Of a DNA stretch of 64,000 nucleotides, positions 35,409 through 44,166 are shown in pieces. The position numbers were made by a program, and so were the translations under genes. Positions within the stretch are counted from its first letter, which is position 1; every line of letters begins with the position of its first letter. Source of the stretch: Desulforhopalus singaporensis (GTDB lineage: Bacteria > Desulfobacterota > Desulfobulbia > Desulfobulbales > Desulfocapsaceae); the NCBI RefSeq assembly GCF_900104445.1, contig NZ_FNJI01000005.1, positions 124,001 through 188,000 on the forward strand, read 5' to 3'. Below the pieces are notes generated by a model that was given only the letters and a program-made list of their open reading frames with translations, did no database searches and had not been told where the DNA came from.

Positions 35409-35446
35409 TGTCGATGTATGATGCACTTCGTTTAACGGGAACAAAA

Positions 35447-36106
35447 ATGACAGAAAAAAGCAGGCAGCAGACGAAATCAACAAAGCAGAGGTTGCTCCGT
35501 GCCGCCATCGACGTGTTTGGCAGATACGGGTATGAAGGGGCCACAACCCGGATGATCGCTACCGGGGCCAACGTCAACATTGCGTCAATACCGTACTATT
35601 ACAAGGGCAAGGAAGGGCTGTACAGGGCTGCCGTCAGTGAGGTGGTGACGATTGTCCGGTCGCAGATCGTGCAGGTGCAGCAGGAGATCGCCACCACCGA
35701 TTTCAGTTGCGACTCCGGTGTAGGCAAGGCACGGCTGCTGCTTGAGCGACTGCTGGAAAATGTGGTCATGTTCATGGTAGGGTCTCCCGAAGCTGTCAGG
35801 GTTTCGCGGATAATCCTGCGCGAGCAGCTCTGTCCGTCGGCTGCATATGACCTTATTTTTAAAGGTTTTATGGAATTGATGCTCGACTCCCTGGCCGATC
35901 TGCTGGTGGTTCTCGATCCTCGGCAGGACCGGAAAACGGCAAAACTGAGAGGTGTGGCCCTGATGGGACAGGTGATCATCTTTCGCGTGGCTCGGGAAAC
36001 CGTCGTCCGGGCGCTCGAGTTTGATGGTTACGATCCCGGCGAGATTGCGGAGATCAGGAAAATAATACTCGAACATACCAGGTCGGTGGTTAACGCCCTG
36101 GGGTGA
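35447..36106 (+). CDS. TetR-family regulator, CecR (YbiH)-like
   Basis: A 219-residue regulator. The N-terminal helix-turn-helix spans about residues 12-60 (TKQRLLRAAIDVFGRYGYEG, then the MIATGANVNIASIPYYYKGK segment typical of the YbiH/CecR group), followed by a helical ligand-binding domain. In E. coli the same gene order cecR-ybhG-ybhF-ybhS-ybhR exists and CecR represses the efflux genes. The start at 35447 is preferred because the predicted transcript begins near 35416, which rules out the ATG codons at 35393 and 35414. A 232-bp gap separates it from ybhG, so a second promoter may exist there. Confidence 0.85.
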   Translation: MTEKSRQQTKSTKQRLLRAAIDVFGRYGYEGATTRMIATGANVNIASIPYYYKGKEGLYRAAVSEVVTIVRSQIVQVQQEIATTDFSCDSGVGKARLLLERLLENVVMFMVGSPEAVRVSRIILREQLCPSAAYDLIFKGFMELMLDSLADLLVVLDPRQDRKTAKLRGVALMGQVIIFRVARETVVRALEFDGYDPGEIAEIRKIILEHTRSVVNALG

Positions 36107-36338
36107 GATCGATTGTGTATGTGTGGGGGGCTGATACCTCCCAAAGAGGTTGTTCTTGTTTCGGCGGATTGGTGCCGCCGCGTTGTTATGGCCTGGGCCA
36201 CGGATCATGATCTTGTCGGGTGGAAGATGACGACCGGTACCGGCGGATAACACCAGGGGGCGTGGTATGCAGGTGGTAACTGTCCGCAGTTGTGGTGGTT
36301 TTTGTACAATAGTAAGATAAATCGGGGATGGATGAGAC

Positions 36339-37409
36339 ATGAAAAAGCCAATGGTAGTCGTGGTGGTGATCCTGGTCGTGGCCGCTGCGGTCATTTTCGG
36401 CAGGAAATGGTACCGCAGGGACAGTGAGGGTCAACCCGGCCATATGTTGAAAATTTACGGCACCGTCGACATCCGGGACGCAAGTCTTGCTTTCAAGGAG
36501 CAGGAGCGTATAACCGAGGTGCTGGTTGAAGAAGGTGACAGGGTAGAGTCGGGGCAGGTCCTTGCCCGCCTCAAGAGCGACCTGGTCATGGCGGCGATCC
36601 GGGAGGCGCAGGGACGGATAGGCGAGCAGGAGCAAGTGGTGAAGCGGCTTGCGGCTGGAAGCCGTCCGCAGGAAATCGCCCAGGCCCGGGCGGAGGTGGA
36701 GGCTGCCAGGGTGCAGGTTGCCAATAACCTGAAAGTGTTACGCAGGCTTGAGAAGACGTCGGGCAGCGGAGCCAGCTCGAAACTGGATCTCGACGAGGCC
36801 CGGTCAAGGTTTGAGGTCGAAAGGGCGCTGCTTAAGGTGAAACAAAAAGCGCTCGATCTGGTGATCGAGGGTCCAAGAGCGGAAGATCGAGCAGCCGCTG
36901 ACTACCGGCTTGCGGCTGCCAGGGCAGGCCTTGCTCAGCTGCAGGTACGCCTGGCTGACATGACCCTTACCGCTCCTGCGTCAGGAACGATAGAGAGCAG
37001 AATCCTGGAACCCGGAGAGATGGCGGGGCCCGGCCAGCCTGTTCTCATCCTCGCGCTCACCGATCCGAAATGGGTTCGGGCCTATGTGTCAGAACCCGAT
37101 CTTGGACGGATAAGAACCGGAATGACAGCGAGGGTGATCAGCGATTCATTTCCTGAACAGCCGGTACAGGCAGTGGTGGGGTTTATCTCCCCGGTGGCGG
37201 AATTTACCCCGAGGACGGTGCAGACGGAGGAATTAAGGACCAAGTTGGTCTACGAGACGAGGGTCGTGGTGGCCGATCCCGATAACCGTCTGCGACTGGG
37301 CATGCCGGTAACTGTGGTCGTCGACGAAGAACCGCGTCCGCAAAAGGGAGCGAGTTCACCTCTCCGGCAGGATTCAACCGCCGGCAGGGAAGTGCTGCGG
37401 GAAAAATGA
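36339..37409 (+). CDS. ybhG: HlyD-type periplasmic adaptor, YbhG-like
   Basis: A 356-residue membrane-fusion protein. An N-terminal membrane anchor (about residues 5-22, Val-rich) precedes a lipoyl half-motif, a long coiled-coil hairpin (about 80-190, with KRLAAGSRPQEIAQARAEVE), the second lipoyl half with MTLTAPASGTIESR, and a beta-barrel domain. It should bridge the YbhFSR ABC exporter to an outer-membrane channel. An ATGA overlap couples it to the ATPase gene. The C-terminal tail after residue 335 is polar and looks disordered. Confidence 0.88.
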   Translation: MKKPMVVVVVILVVAAAVIFGRKWYRRDSEGQPGHMLKIYGTVDIRDASLAFKEQERITEVLVEEGDRVESGQVLARLKSDLVMAAIREAQGRIGEQEQVVKRLAAGSRPQEIAQARAEVEAARVQVANNLKVLRRLEKTSGSGASSKLDLDEARSRFEVERALLKVKQKALDLVIEGPRAEDRAAADYRLAAARAGLAQLQVRLADMTLTAPASGTIESRILEPGEMAGPGQPVLILALTDPKWVRAYVSEPDLGRIRTGMTARVISDSFPEQPVQAVVGFISPVAEFTPRTVQTEELRTKLVYETRVVVADPDNRLRLGMPVTVVVDEEPRPQKGASSPLRQDSTAGREVLREK

Positions 37410-39229
37410 TGGACGGCGACTTGCTGGCTGCATCAGAAAAGGTGCAATGCGATCCGGTTCTTGAGATCTGCGGTCTGCATAAAGAGTTTGTGGCAAAAAA
37501 TAAAAAGATCGTCCATGCCCTGCAGGATGTCCGGGTCAAAGCGATGCGGGGGCGGGTTACCGGACTTGTCGGGGCAGACGGTGCGGGAAAGACCACCATG
37601 ATTCGCATTGCGGCCGGCCTGCTGGTACCCACCTCCGGTTCGGTTACCGTGCTCGGCCTCGATTCTGTAACCCAGACGCTGAAAGTCCAGTCGGCGGTCG
37701 GCTATATGCCCCAGAAATTCGGGCTCTATCAGGATCTTAGCGTATCTGAAAACATGGACCTCTACGCGGATCTTCAGGGGGTGCCCAGGGCTGAAAGGCC
37801 TAAGCGGTACGACCGCCTGCTGCAGATGACCAGCCTGGCCGCGTACACCAGGAGAAAGGCCGGCGCGCTTTCCGGGGGCATGAAGCAGAAACTTGGACTG
37901 GCCTGCGCCCTGATAAAGTCCCCCGGTATCCTGCTGCTTGACGAACCGACGGTGGGGGTTGACCCGGTGTCCCGCAGGGAACTGTGGAAAATCGTATATG
38001 AGCTTGTGGAAAAGGACAATATCGGGGTCTTTGTCTCCACCTCCTACCTGGACGAGGCGGCGCGGTGCGATCATGTGGTGGTGCTGCACCAGGGACAGGT
38101 ATTACTTGAAGGTGCGCCCCGTGAGTTCATGACAAAGATGCGGGGCCGAGTGTTCGAGGTGGCTGCCGTCAGCGCAAAGTCGGTACGGCGTCTCTATGCG
38201 GAGCTTGCAGCGGAGTCCGGCGTTGTCGATGTAACCATCCGCTCGGGCAAGGTCCGCGTGGTAACCGAGAAGGAAAAGCAGCCGGGAATCGGGTTTTTGG
38301 TACCGGAAAAAAGAGCGATCAAGCCGGTTGAACCGAGTTTCGAGGACGCCTTCATGGCGATGATTCCCGGTAGCGGGCATCATTTCCGCCAGGAGCTGGG
38401 CGGCCGGAATTTGGCGGATGTTCCAGATGGGCAAGACGATGCGGTCGTGACGACGCAAAATTTGCAGAAGGTTTTCGGCGGGTTCACCGCGGTGAAGGAC
38501 CTCAGTTTTACGGTGAACCGCGGGGAGATCTTCGGACTGCTGGGGCCAAACGGCGCCGGCAAGAGTACCACGTTTCGTATGCTGTGCGGTCTTCTGCCGG
38601 CAAGCGGAGGGAAGATCAGCGTGGCCGGTTATGATCTGCACCGCTCCCGGGCCCGTGCCAGGGCAAGGCTCGGCTATATGGCTCAGCAGTTTTCCCTGTA
38701 TGGGCAGCTCAGTGTAAAAGAGAATCTGCGCTTTTTCGGCAAGGCCTACGGCCTGAACAACAGCAGGCTGGAGCACCGCATCCGGTGGGCGTATGATGAG
38801 TTCGGCCTGAAACAGTGGCAGGACAAGATGGCGGCTTCACTTCCCGGCGGTTACAAGCAACGGCTGGCGATGGCCGCGGCTCTGCTGCATGAACCTGATA
38901 TCCTTTTTCTCGATGAGCCCACCTCGGGGGTGGATCCGTTTGCCCGCCGTGAATTCTGGCTGCGGATCAACGGGTTTGCCCAACAGGGTGTAACGGTGGT
39001 GGTCACCACTCATTTTATGGAGGAGGCAGAGTATTGCGATCGTATGCTGATTATGAGCCAGGGCGAGACTCTTGCCATGGGATCTCCGGCAAAAATCAGG
39101 GAGCTCGCCTGTAGTCCCGATAATCCCGAGCCCACCATGGACGACGCCTTTATCGCTCTGGCCGATGGAGCGGTGAACATGGATGGCGGAACCGGAAAAA
39201 AAGCGTCGCCAGAGGAACAAAGATCATGA
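37406..39229 (+). CDS. ybhF: ABC exporter ATPase with two nucleotide-binding domains, YbhF-like
   Basis: A 607-residue protein with two complete ABC ATPase domains. The first (about 15-245) has GADGAGKTT and LSGGMKQKL; the second (about 345-575) has GPNGAGKST and LPGGYKQRL, where the usual LSGG is LPGG, followed by FLDEPTSGVDP. Tandem ATPase domains in one chain with two ABC-2 permeases are the YbhFSR arrangement, linked in E. coli to drug and Na+/H+ export. It overlaps ybhG and ybhS by four bases each. Confidence 0.9.
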   Translation: MMDGDLLAASEKVQCDPVLEICGLHKEFVAKNKKIVHALQDVRVKAMRGRVTGLVGADGAGKTTMIRIAAGLLVPTSGSVTVLGLDSVTQTLKVQSAVGYMPQKFGLYQDLSVSENMDLYADLQGVPRAERPKRYDRLLQMTSLAAYTRRKAGALSGGMKQKLGLACALIKSPGILLLDEPTVGVDPVSRRELWKIVYELVEKDNIGVFVSTSYLDEAARCDHVVVLHQGQVLLEGAPREFMTKMRGRVFEVAAVSAKSVRRLYAELAAESGVVDVTIRSGKVRVVTEKEKQPGIGFLVPEKRAIKPVEPSFEDAFMAMIPGSGHHFRQELGGRNLADVPDGQDDAVVTTQNLQKVFGGFTAVKDLSFTVNRGEIFGLLGPNGAGKSTTFRMLCGLLPASGGKISVAGYDLHRSRARARARLGYMAQQFSLYGQLSVKENLRFFGKAYGLNNSRLEHRIRWAYDEFGLKQWQDKMAASLPGGYKQRLAMAAALLHEPDILFLDEPTSGVDPFARREFWLRINGFAQQGVTVVVTTHFMEEAEYCDRMLIMSQGETLAMGSPAKIRELACSPDNPEPTMDDAFIALADGAVNMDGGTGKKASPEEQRS

Positions 39230-40356
39230 GCACCGCACTGTTTTTCATGCGTCTTCGCGGTATCCTGCGCAAGGAATTTCTCCAGATCCTTCGTGACCCG
39301 AGCTCCATTGCCCTTGCACTGGTCATGCCCATGGTGCTGTTGTTTATTTTCGGATACGGCGTGACGCTTGACGCCGAGTACATACCGGTGGCGGTCGTCG
39401 CAGAAGACAACGGAAACGGCTCTTCCCAGCTGCTGCAGCGCTTTGAGCTGTCGCAAAATTTTGTTGTGACCCGGGTGGCAACGATGGCGGAGGCGGAACA
39501 GCTGCTCAATGTGCGCAGGGTAGACGGGATCATACATCTGCGGGAGAATTTTTCGGCGAAGGTGGCCGGAGGGGCTGGTGGCCAGGTGCAGGTAATTGTT
39601 AACGGTGTAGATGCAAACCGCGCCAGGTTGATTCAGGGTTACGTTCGCACGGTTGCCGGTAAATGGTTCGACGTACGTACAGGTGAGGGGCTTGCCATGG
39701 TGGGGGTGCCGGTGTCGATTGCCCAGCGGGTCTGGTTTAATGAGGAAGTGGAAAGCAGGAATTTCATGGTGCCGGGGTTGATCACCCTGATCATGACCCT
39801 CATCGGCATCCTGCTCACCGCCCTGGTGGTGGCGCGGGAATGGGAACGGGGGACCATGGAGGCAATGCTTGTTACCCCCCTTCGTCGGATTGACATCCTG
39901 CTGGGGAAGATTATCCCTTACTATCTGCTTGGGATGGTCGGCATGGGTCTGTCGGTTGCGGTTGCGGTACTCATCTTCGGCGTTCCGTTCCGCGGTTCAT
40001 TCGGCGCCCTGTTCGTCCTCAGCTCCCTTTTCATGTTGGCCTCGCTCGGGTTCGGGCTGCTGCTCTCCGCGGCCATCAGGATCCAGTTTGTCGCGGCCCA
40101 GATCTCCATTGTGGCCGGGTTCCTGCCGGCATTTTTTCTCTCCGGGTTGATTTTCGACCTTGAGTCAACTCCTGCTGTAATCCGGATTGTCAGCCATATA
40201 GTTCCGGCACGTTATTTTGTCTCCATAAGCCATACCCTGTTCATGGCCGGTGACGTGTGGGAGGTGCTGCTGCCTGACGGGCTGATGCTCGGTTTTATGG
40301 CAATCTTCTTCATAACCCTGGCCTATCGAAAAATAACTAAACGGCTGGAGGGATAA
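39226..40356 (+). CDS. ybhS: ABC-2 type permease, YbhS-like
   Basis: A 376-residue permease. One N-terminal helix (about 25-45) precedes a large periplasmic domain (about 45-175), then five helices including the ABC-2 signature region around REWERGTMEAMLVTPLRR. It pairs with the next permease to form the membrane part of the exporter. ATGA overlap with ybhF and a TAATG junction with ybhR show tight coupling. Confidence 0.88.
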   Translation: MSTALFFMRLRGILRKEFLQILRDPSSIALALVMPMVLLFIFGYGVTLDAEYIPVAVVAEDNGNGSSQLLQRFELSQNFVVTRVATMAEAEQLLNVRRVDGIIHLRENFSAKVAGGAGGQVQVIVNGVDANRARLIQGYVRTVAGKWFDVRTGEGLAMVGVPVSIAQRVWFNEEVESRNFMVPGLITLIMTLIGILLTALVVAREWERGTMEAMLVTPLRRIDILLGKIIPYYLLGMVGMGLSVAVAVLIFGVPFRGSFGALFVLSSLFMLASLGFGLLLSAAIRIQFVAAQISIVAGFLPAFFLSGLIFDLESTPAVIRIVSHIVPARYFVSISHTLFMAGDVWEVLLPDGLMLGFMAIFFITLAYRKITKRLEG

Positions 40357-41477
40357 TGATTGTTCTGCGACGGATACTGGCACTGGTGGTTAAAGAATTT
40401 ACCCTTATCATGAAGGATCCAAAGAGCCGTTTTGTCATTATTGGGCCGCCCCTGATACAATTTTTTGTTTTCGGCTACGCCGCTACCTACGATCTGAAAA
40501 ACGTCCGGTATGCGGTCCTTGACCAATCCGGCTCGGCGCTGTCCCGGCAGTTCCTCGCCAAAGTGGAAGGATCGGGGGTGTTCCGCCTGACCGGCATGCT
40601 GCACGACCAGCAACAGATAGCCGAATATATAGACGGAGAAAAGAGCAGGCTCGTCATCCATATTGACGACACCTTTGCAGAAAAAGTGCGTCGGTCGGTA
40701 CCGGTGAAAATCCAGGTTATCGCCGACGGGAGAAACCCCAACGTGGCGCTGATCGCCCTCGGATACCTCGGTACCATCGTACACCAGTTCAACGAGGAGT
40801 TGGTGCACCAGGGGGTGGTGCAACCAGGCTCCTCCGGGCTGCTGCTGGAGGAGAGGGCCTGGTTCAACGGCAACCTCCGCAGCCGCTGGTTCATTGTGTC
40901 CGCGCTGGGAGGGTTGATCAGCATGGTCGTGGTCATGATCCTGACCAGCCTTTCCGTTGCCAGGGAGCGGGAATTCGGCACCTTCGACCAGCTGCTGGTC
41001 GCCCCTTTTACCCCGGCGGAGATTCTCGTGGGTAAATCACTTCCCGGGATTATTTTCGGGTTCGGCGACGCCATGATTTTCGCAGCAGGAGCAGTGTACT
41101 GGTTTGGCGTACCGTTTCGCGGGACCATAGCGGCACTGGCGGTGGCGCTGCTCTGTTTTATCGTGACCATGGTCGGGGTCGGCCTGCTGGTCTCTTCGCT
41201 GTCCATGACCATGCAACAGGGTCTGCTCGGCTCCTTTGTCTTTATCATGCCGGCGGTAACTCTTTCCGGTCTGGCAACCCCTGTCGAGAATATGCCGCCA
41301 TGGCTTCAGCAGGCGGATATGATCAACCCTGTCCGCTATATAATTATAGCGCTTCGCTCAATTTTTCTTGAGGGTGCCGATCTGGCGGCGGTATGGCCCC
41401 ATATCTGGCCGCTAATGATTATCGCCTCGCTGACCCTGACACTTGCCGCTTGGATGTTTCGGGCAAGGTCGGTATGA
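40356..41477 (+). CDS. ybhR: ABC-2 type permease, YbhR-like
   Basis: A 373-residue permease, paralogous to the preceding one. An N-terminal helix (about 25-45) and a periplasmic domain precede a C-terminal five-helix block with SVAREREFGTFDQLLVAPF and the terminal RARSV. It is the last gene of the efflux operon. It ends 27 bp from the convergent recombinase gene, with no clear terminator between them. Confidence 0.88.
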   Translation: MIVLRRILALVVKEFTLIMKDPKSRFVIIGPPLIQFFVFGYAATYDLKNVRYAVLDQSGSALSRQFLAKVEGSGVFRLTGMLHDQQQIAEYIDGEKSRLVIHIDDTFAEKVRRSVPVKIQVIADGRNPNVALIALGYLGTIVHQFNEELVHQGVVQPGSSGLLLEERAWFNGNLRSRWFIVSALGGLISMVVVMILTSLSVAREREFGTFDQLLVAPFTPAEILVGKSLPGIIFGFGDAMIFAAGAVYWFGVPFRGTIAALAVALLCFIVTMVGVGLLVSSLSMTMQQGLLGSFVFIMPAVTLSGLATPVENMPPWLQQADMINPVRYIIIALRSIFLEGADLAAVWPHIWPLMIIASLTLTLAAWMFRARSV

Positions 41478-41504
41478 CCTTTGGCCGGAAAAAAAGAGCG
41501 AGGT

Positions 41505-42503
41505 CTATCCCCTGGGGTGAAATTTCTTGTGGATTTTTTTCAGCCTGTCCTGGTCGATATGGGTATATATCTGGGTGGTGGCAATGTCAGAATGCCCGAG
41601 CATCATCTGTACCGAACGCAGATCCGCTCCGTGGCTCAGAAGGTGGGTGGCAAAGGAATGTCGCAGCATATGGGGTGATATCTCCTTGGTGATCCCCGCC
41701 GCCAGGGCGGCCTGCCTGATAATCTGGTAGAACCTCAGCCGGGTCATGCAGGTCCCGAGATGGGTTATGAAGAGATAGTTGCTCCGCCTGTTTTTTAAAA
41801 TCAGCGCGCGCGCCGTCTTGATGTAGAGTTCGACCCTTTCTTTGGCAAACTCGCCAAAAGGCACGAGGCGTTCCTTGCTGCCTTTGCCCACCACTCTGAC
41901 AAACCCTGCGTGCAGGTTGCATCCGGAAAGCGGCAGCTGTACAAGTTCTGAAACCCGCAGGCCGGTGGCGTAGAGCAGCACCAGCATAGCGTTGTTTCGC
42001 CTGGCTATCGGGGTGAGGATATGGGGCGGTTCCAGCAGTTGCTGGACCTCTTCCACCGAGAGTGCCCTGGGCAGGGTACTGCCGCTTTTCGGCAATCCGG
42101 CGATGTTGAAGGGGTTGTTGTTGACCTGGTTTTCCCTGGCGAGAAAATCGAAAAAAGATTTCAGGGCCGAGACCCGTCTGCTATTGGTCCGGTTTGACGA
42201 TTTCCTGACTGTGCGGCAATGATCGAGAAAAGAGTGGAGCGTTGCGATGTCGACCCGGTTGAGCGAGCGCGTGCCTGTCGCTGCCACATAGGTCAGAAAA
42301 ATAGTTATATCGTTGTCGTAGGCTTCTATTGAATTTTCCGAAAATCTTCTTTCGGTGATCAGGTAATGCAGGTAACGTTCGTGATGCCCTGCAAAAACCG
42401 GGGGTAGGGTAGAATTTGCGATAGTTGTTCGTGTGGCTGTAGTTATGACAGGGACCACCGGCTGTCCGGCAAAAAAGTAACCAGCGGGCATCGGCGATTG
42501 CAC
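41505..42503 (-). CDS. xerD: XerD-like tyrosine recombinase
   Basis: A 332-residue reading. The N-terminal SAM-like core-binding domain spans about 40-125, and the catalytic domain has Arg in TGLRVSELVQL, Lys in GKGSKERLVPF, His-x-x-Arg in HMLRHSFATHLL, His in LGHSDIATTQ and Tyr in IYTHID. The ending KKIHKKFHPRG is XerD-like. XerC/XerD resolve chromosome dimers at dif. The start is uncertain: the ATG codons at 42503 and 42491 lie within the terminator hairpin of rpsU, so a downstream start such as GTG at 42458 is possible. The first about 35 residues are not conserved-looking. Confidence 0.82.
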   Translation of the reverse strand: MQSPMPAGYFFAGQPVVPVITTATRTTIANSTLPPVFAGHHERYLHYLITERRFSENSIEAYDNDITIFLTYVAATGTRSLNRVDIATLHSFLDHCRTVRKSSNRTNSRRVSALKSFFDFLARENQVNNNPFNIAGLPKSGSTLPRALSVEEVQQLLEPPHILTPIARRNNAMLVLLYATGLRVSELVQLPLSGCNLHAGFVRVVGKGSKERLVPFGEFAKERVELYIKTARALILKNRRSNYLFITHLGTCMTRLRFYQIIRQAALAAGITKEISPHMLRHSFATHLLSHGADLRSVQMMLGHSDIATTQIYTHIDQDRLKKIHKKFHPRG

Positions 42504-42512
42504 GCTGGTTAC
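42471..42512 (-). terminator. rho-independent terminator of rpsU
   Basis: On the minus strand GTAACCAGCG (42512-42503) pairs perfectly with CGCTGGTTAC (42486-42477) around a 16-base loop, followed by six T (42476-42471). It lies 19 bp after the rpsU stop and overlaps the proposed first codons of the recombinase. Confidence 0.82.
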
Positions 42513-42531
42513 CAGAAAACCGTCAACCGGC

Positions 42532-42726
42532 TTACATGGCCTTTCGCATTCTGTTGAACTTGCGGAGCTTTCTCCGAGCTTCAGCTTGCTTTCTGCGCTT
42601 TTTCACGCTCGGCTTCTCATAGTATTCGCGACGCTTAAGCTCTCTTTTGATACCGTCTATCTGCAGCTTTTTTTTGAGCTGACGGATCGCGTACTCAAGA
42701 TCTCCTCGAACTTCAACTTCTATCAT
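42532..42726 (-). CDS. rpsU: 30S ribosomal protein S21
   Basis: A 64-residue highly basic protein, starting MIEVEVRGDLEYAIRQLKKK and carrying RREYYEKPSVKKRRKQAEAR, a full match to the S21 pattern. It binds the head/platform of the 30S subunit and helps mRNA initiation. GGAG lies seven bases before the ATG, and a good promoter is about 100 bp upstream. It is not followed by the dnaG-rpoD genes seen in enterics. Confidence 0.96.
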   Translation of the reverse strand: MIEVEVRGDLEYAIRQLKKKLQIDGIKRELKRREYYEKPSVKKRRKQAEARRKLRKFNRMRKAM

Positions 42727-42827
42727 TATGGGCTCCGTTTAACGAAATAATCTTGTTTATTGAAAAAGATCATGCACTTGCACGTCTTCTCGACAAATAG
42801 TTCTTATTTAGTGACAACAATCTCTTT

Positions 42828-42857
42828 TATATACTAAACAGCAAGTCCGTTTGTCAA
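42828..42857 (-). promoter_or_regulatory. sigma-70 promoter of rpsU
   Basis: On the minus strand TTGACA (42857-42852), an 18-bp spacer, then TATATA (42833-42828). Predicted start near 42822, giving a leader of about 95 nt. Confidence 0.65.
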
Positions 42858-43036
42858 TGGAATTTTGCACGGTGCGGTTGTTCCCCTCGGCGAAGAAGAG
42901 GGCGGGCCGTGGTGGGGCAACCGATTGTACAGGCGGCCGCACCAATACCCGGGTGGCGGCGCTGCTCTCTCAGGAGAAAATGTGTTAATCCGACGGGCCT
43001 CACCCACTGTTTTGCCATAATGGCAAAACAGCTTTT
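42842..43036 (+). ncRNA. candidate small RNA between rpsU and ddl
   Basis: A perfect TATACT at 42830-42835 could start a plus-strand transcript near 42842; the -35 is poor. The region folds as GGTGCGG (42871-42877) with CCGCACC (42937-42943), enclosing TTG/CAA and CCCC/GGGG pairs. It ends in a terminator-like hairpin, CTGTTTTGCC (43007-43016) with GGCAAAACAG (43022-43031), then CTTTT. No coding frame is visible. It matches no RNA family I can recognise and could instead be part of the ddl leader. Confidence 0.3.
43007..43036 (+). terminator. terminator-like hairpin upstream of ddl
   Basis: A perfect 10-bp stem around ATAAT followed by CTTTT. There is no protein gene upstream on this strand, so it would end a non-coding transcript or attenuate ddl. 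Confidence 0.45.
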
Positions 43037-43162
43037 GGGCAAGCTGCCCGATTATGTTAAGCTTGCCGGATACTAACATATCCATCGGTATCACAGAGCA
43101 GTGTTTTTTACTTTCACTGCCTTTATGAACAACTGAAAACAGAGCAGGAGGATAACTATAAC

Positions 43163-44119
43163 ATGCAGACCAGCAAACTGTGTATTGCCCTGATTGCCGG
43201 AGGAGTGTCCGGTGAACGCCAAGTCTCCCTGAACGGCGCCGCCGGAGTGGAAAAAGCCCTCGATCCTGATAAATTCGATGTAAAACGGTACGATCCGGCA
43301 ACCGACCTCCCCCGTTTGGCCGCCGATGCCGCAAACATCGATTTCGCCTTTATACTTCTTCACGGACTCTACGGCGAAGACGGCACCATGCAGGGTTTTC
43401 TCGATTTACTGCAGATACCCTACCAGGGGGCGGGAGTTCTCGGCAGTGCCATAGCGATGGACAAACACCTGGCCAAGGAACTCTACAGACTGTATGGACT
43501 GCCGGTGGCCGACTGGGAATTGGTAACGAAGGGTGACAGCTTTGATGCGGACTCTCTGGAGGCCAGGTTCGGGGTTCCCGTGGTTATCAAGCCGGTTCGT
43601 GAAGGCTCGAGCCTTGGCCTGACCATTGCCAGGTCGAAGCAGGAACTTGTGGATGGGATCGAAAAGGCCCTGGTTCACGACAGCCAGGTAATGGTGGAAA
43701 AGTATATCGAGGGGCGGGAAATTACGGTTGGCGTTCTCGGTAACGACGACCCGGTCGGGTTGCCGGTTATCGAGATCATCCCCGGAGAGGAGTTTGAGTT
43801 TTTCGATTATAATGCCAAGTACAAGCCCGGGGCCAGCGAAGAGATATGCCCGGCTGATATAAGTGAACAACTCAGGGATCTGGTTCAGGGGTACGGGGTT
43901 GAAGCACACAAGGCTTTGCGTCTTAAGGGGTATTCCCGAACGGATATGATCATCGGCAACGACGGAAATGTTTATCTGCTTGAGACCAACACCATACCCG
44001 GCATGACCGAAACCAGCCTTATGCCCCAGGCGGCGGCGGAATACGGACTGGCTTTTCCCCAGTTTCTGGAAAAACTCATAGAGCTGGGGCTTGAAGGCAG
44101 AAAAACAAAAGAAAGCTGA
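43163..44119 (+). CDS. ddl: D-alanine--D-alanine ligase
   Basis: A 318-residue ATP-grasp enzyme. The N-terminal substrate segment IALIAGGVSGERQVSL is followed by LHGLYGEDGTMQG, the ATP-binding VVIKPVREGSSLG and the omega-loop region EICPADIS. The C-terminal VYLLETNTIPGMT provides metal ligands Glu and Asn. It joins two D-Ala residues for peptidoglycan. GGAGG lies ten bases before the ATG. It is not in a division or murein cluster here. Confidence 0.95.
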   Translation: MQTSKLCIALIAGGVSGERQVSLNGAAGVEKALDPDKFDVKRYDPATDLPRLAADAANIDFAFILLHGLYGEDGTMQGFLDLLQIPYQGAGVLGSAIAMDKHLAKELYRLYGLPVADWELVTKGDSFDADSLEARFGVPVVIKPVREGSSLGLTIARSKQELVDGIEKALVHDSQVMVEKYIEGREITVGVLGNDDPVGLPVIEIIPGEEFEFFDYNAKYKPGASEEICPADISEQLRDLVQGYGVEAHKALRLKGYSRTDMIIGNDGNVYLLETNTIPGMTETSLMPQAAAEYGLAFPQFLEKLIELGLEGRKTKES

Positions 44120-44166
44120 TGTCGCTCGATTGGCTTATTTCCTGCCTTCCCCGGTGACTGTGCACG

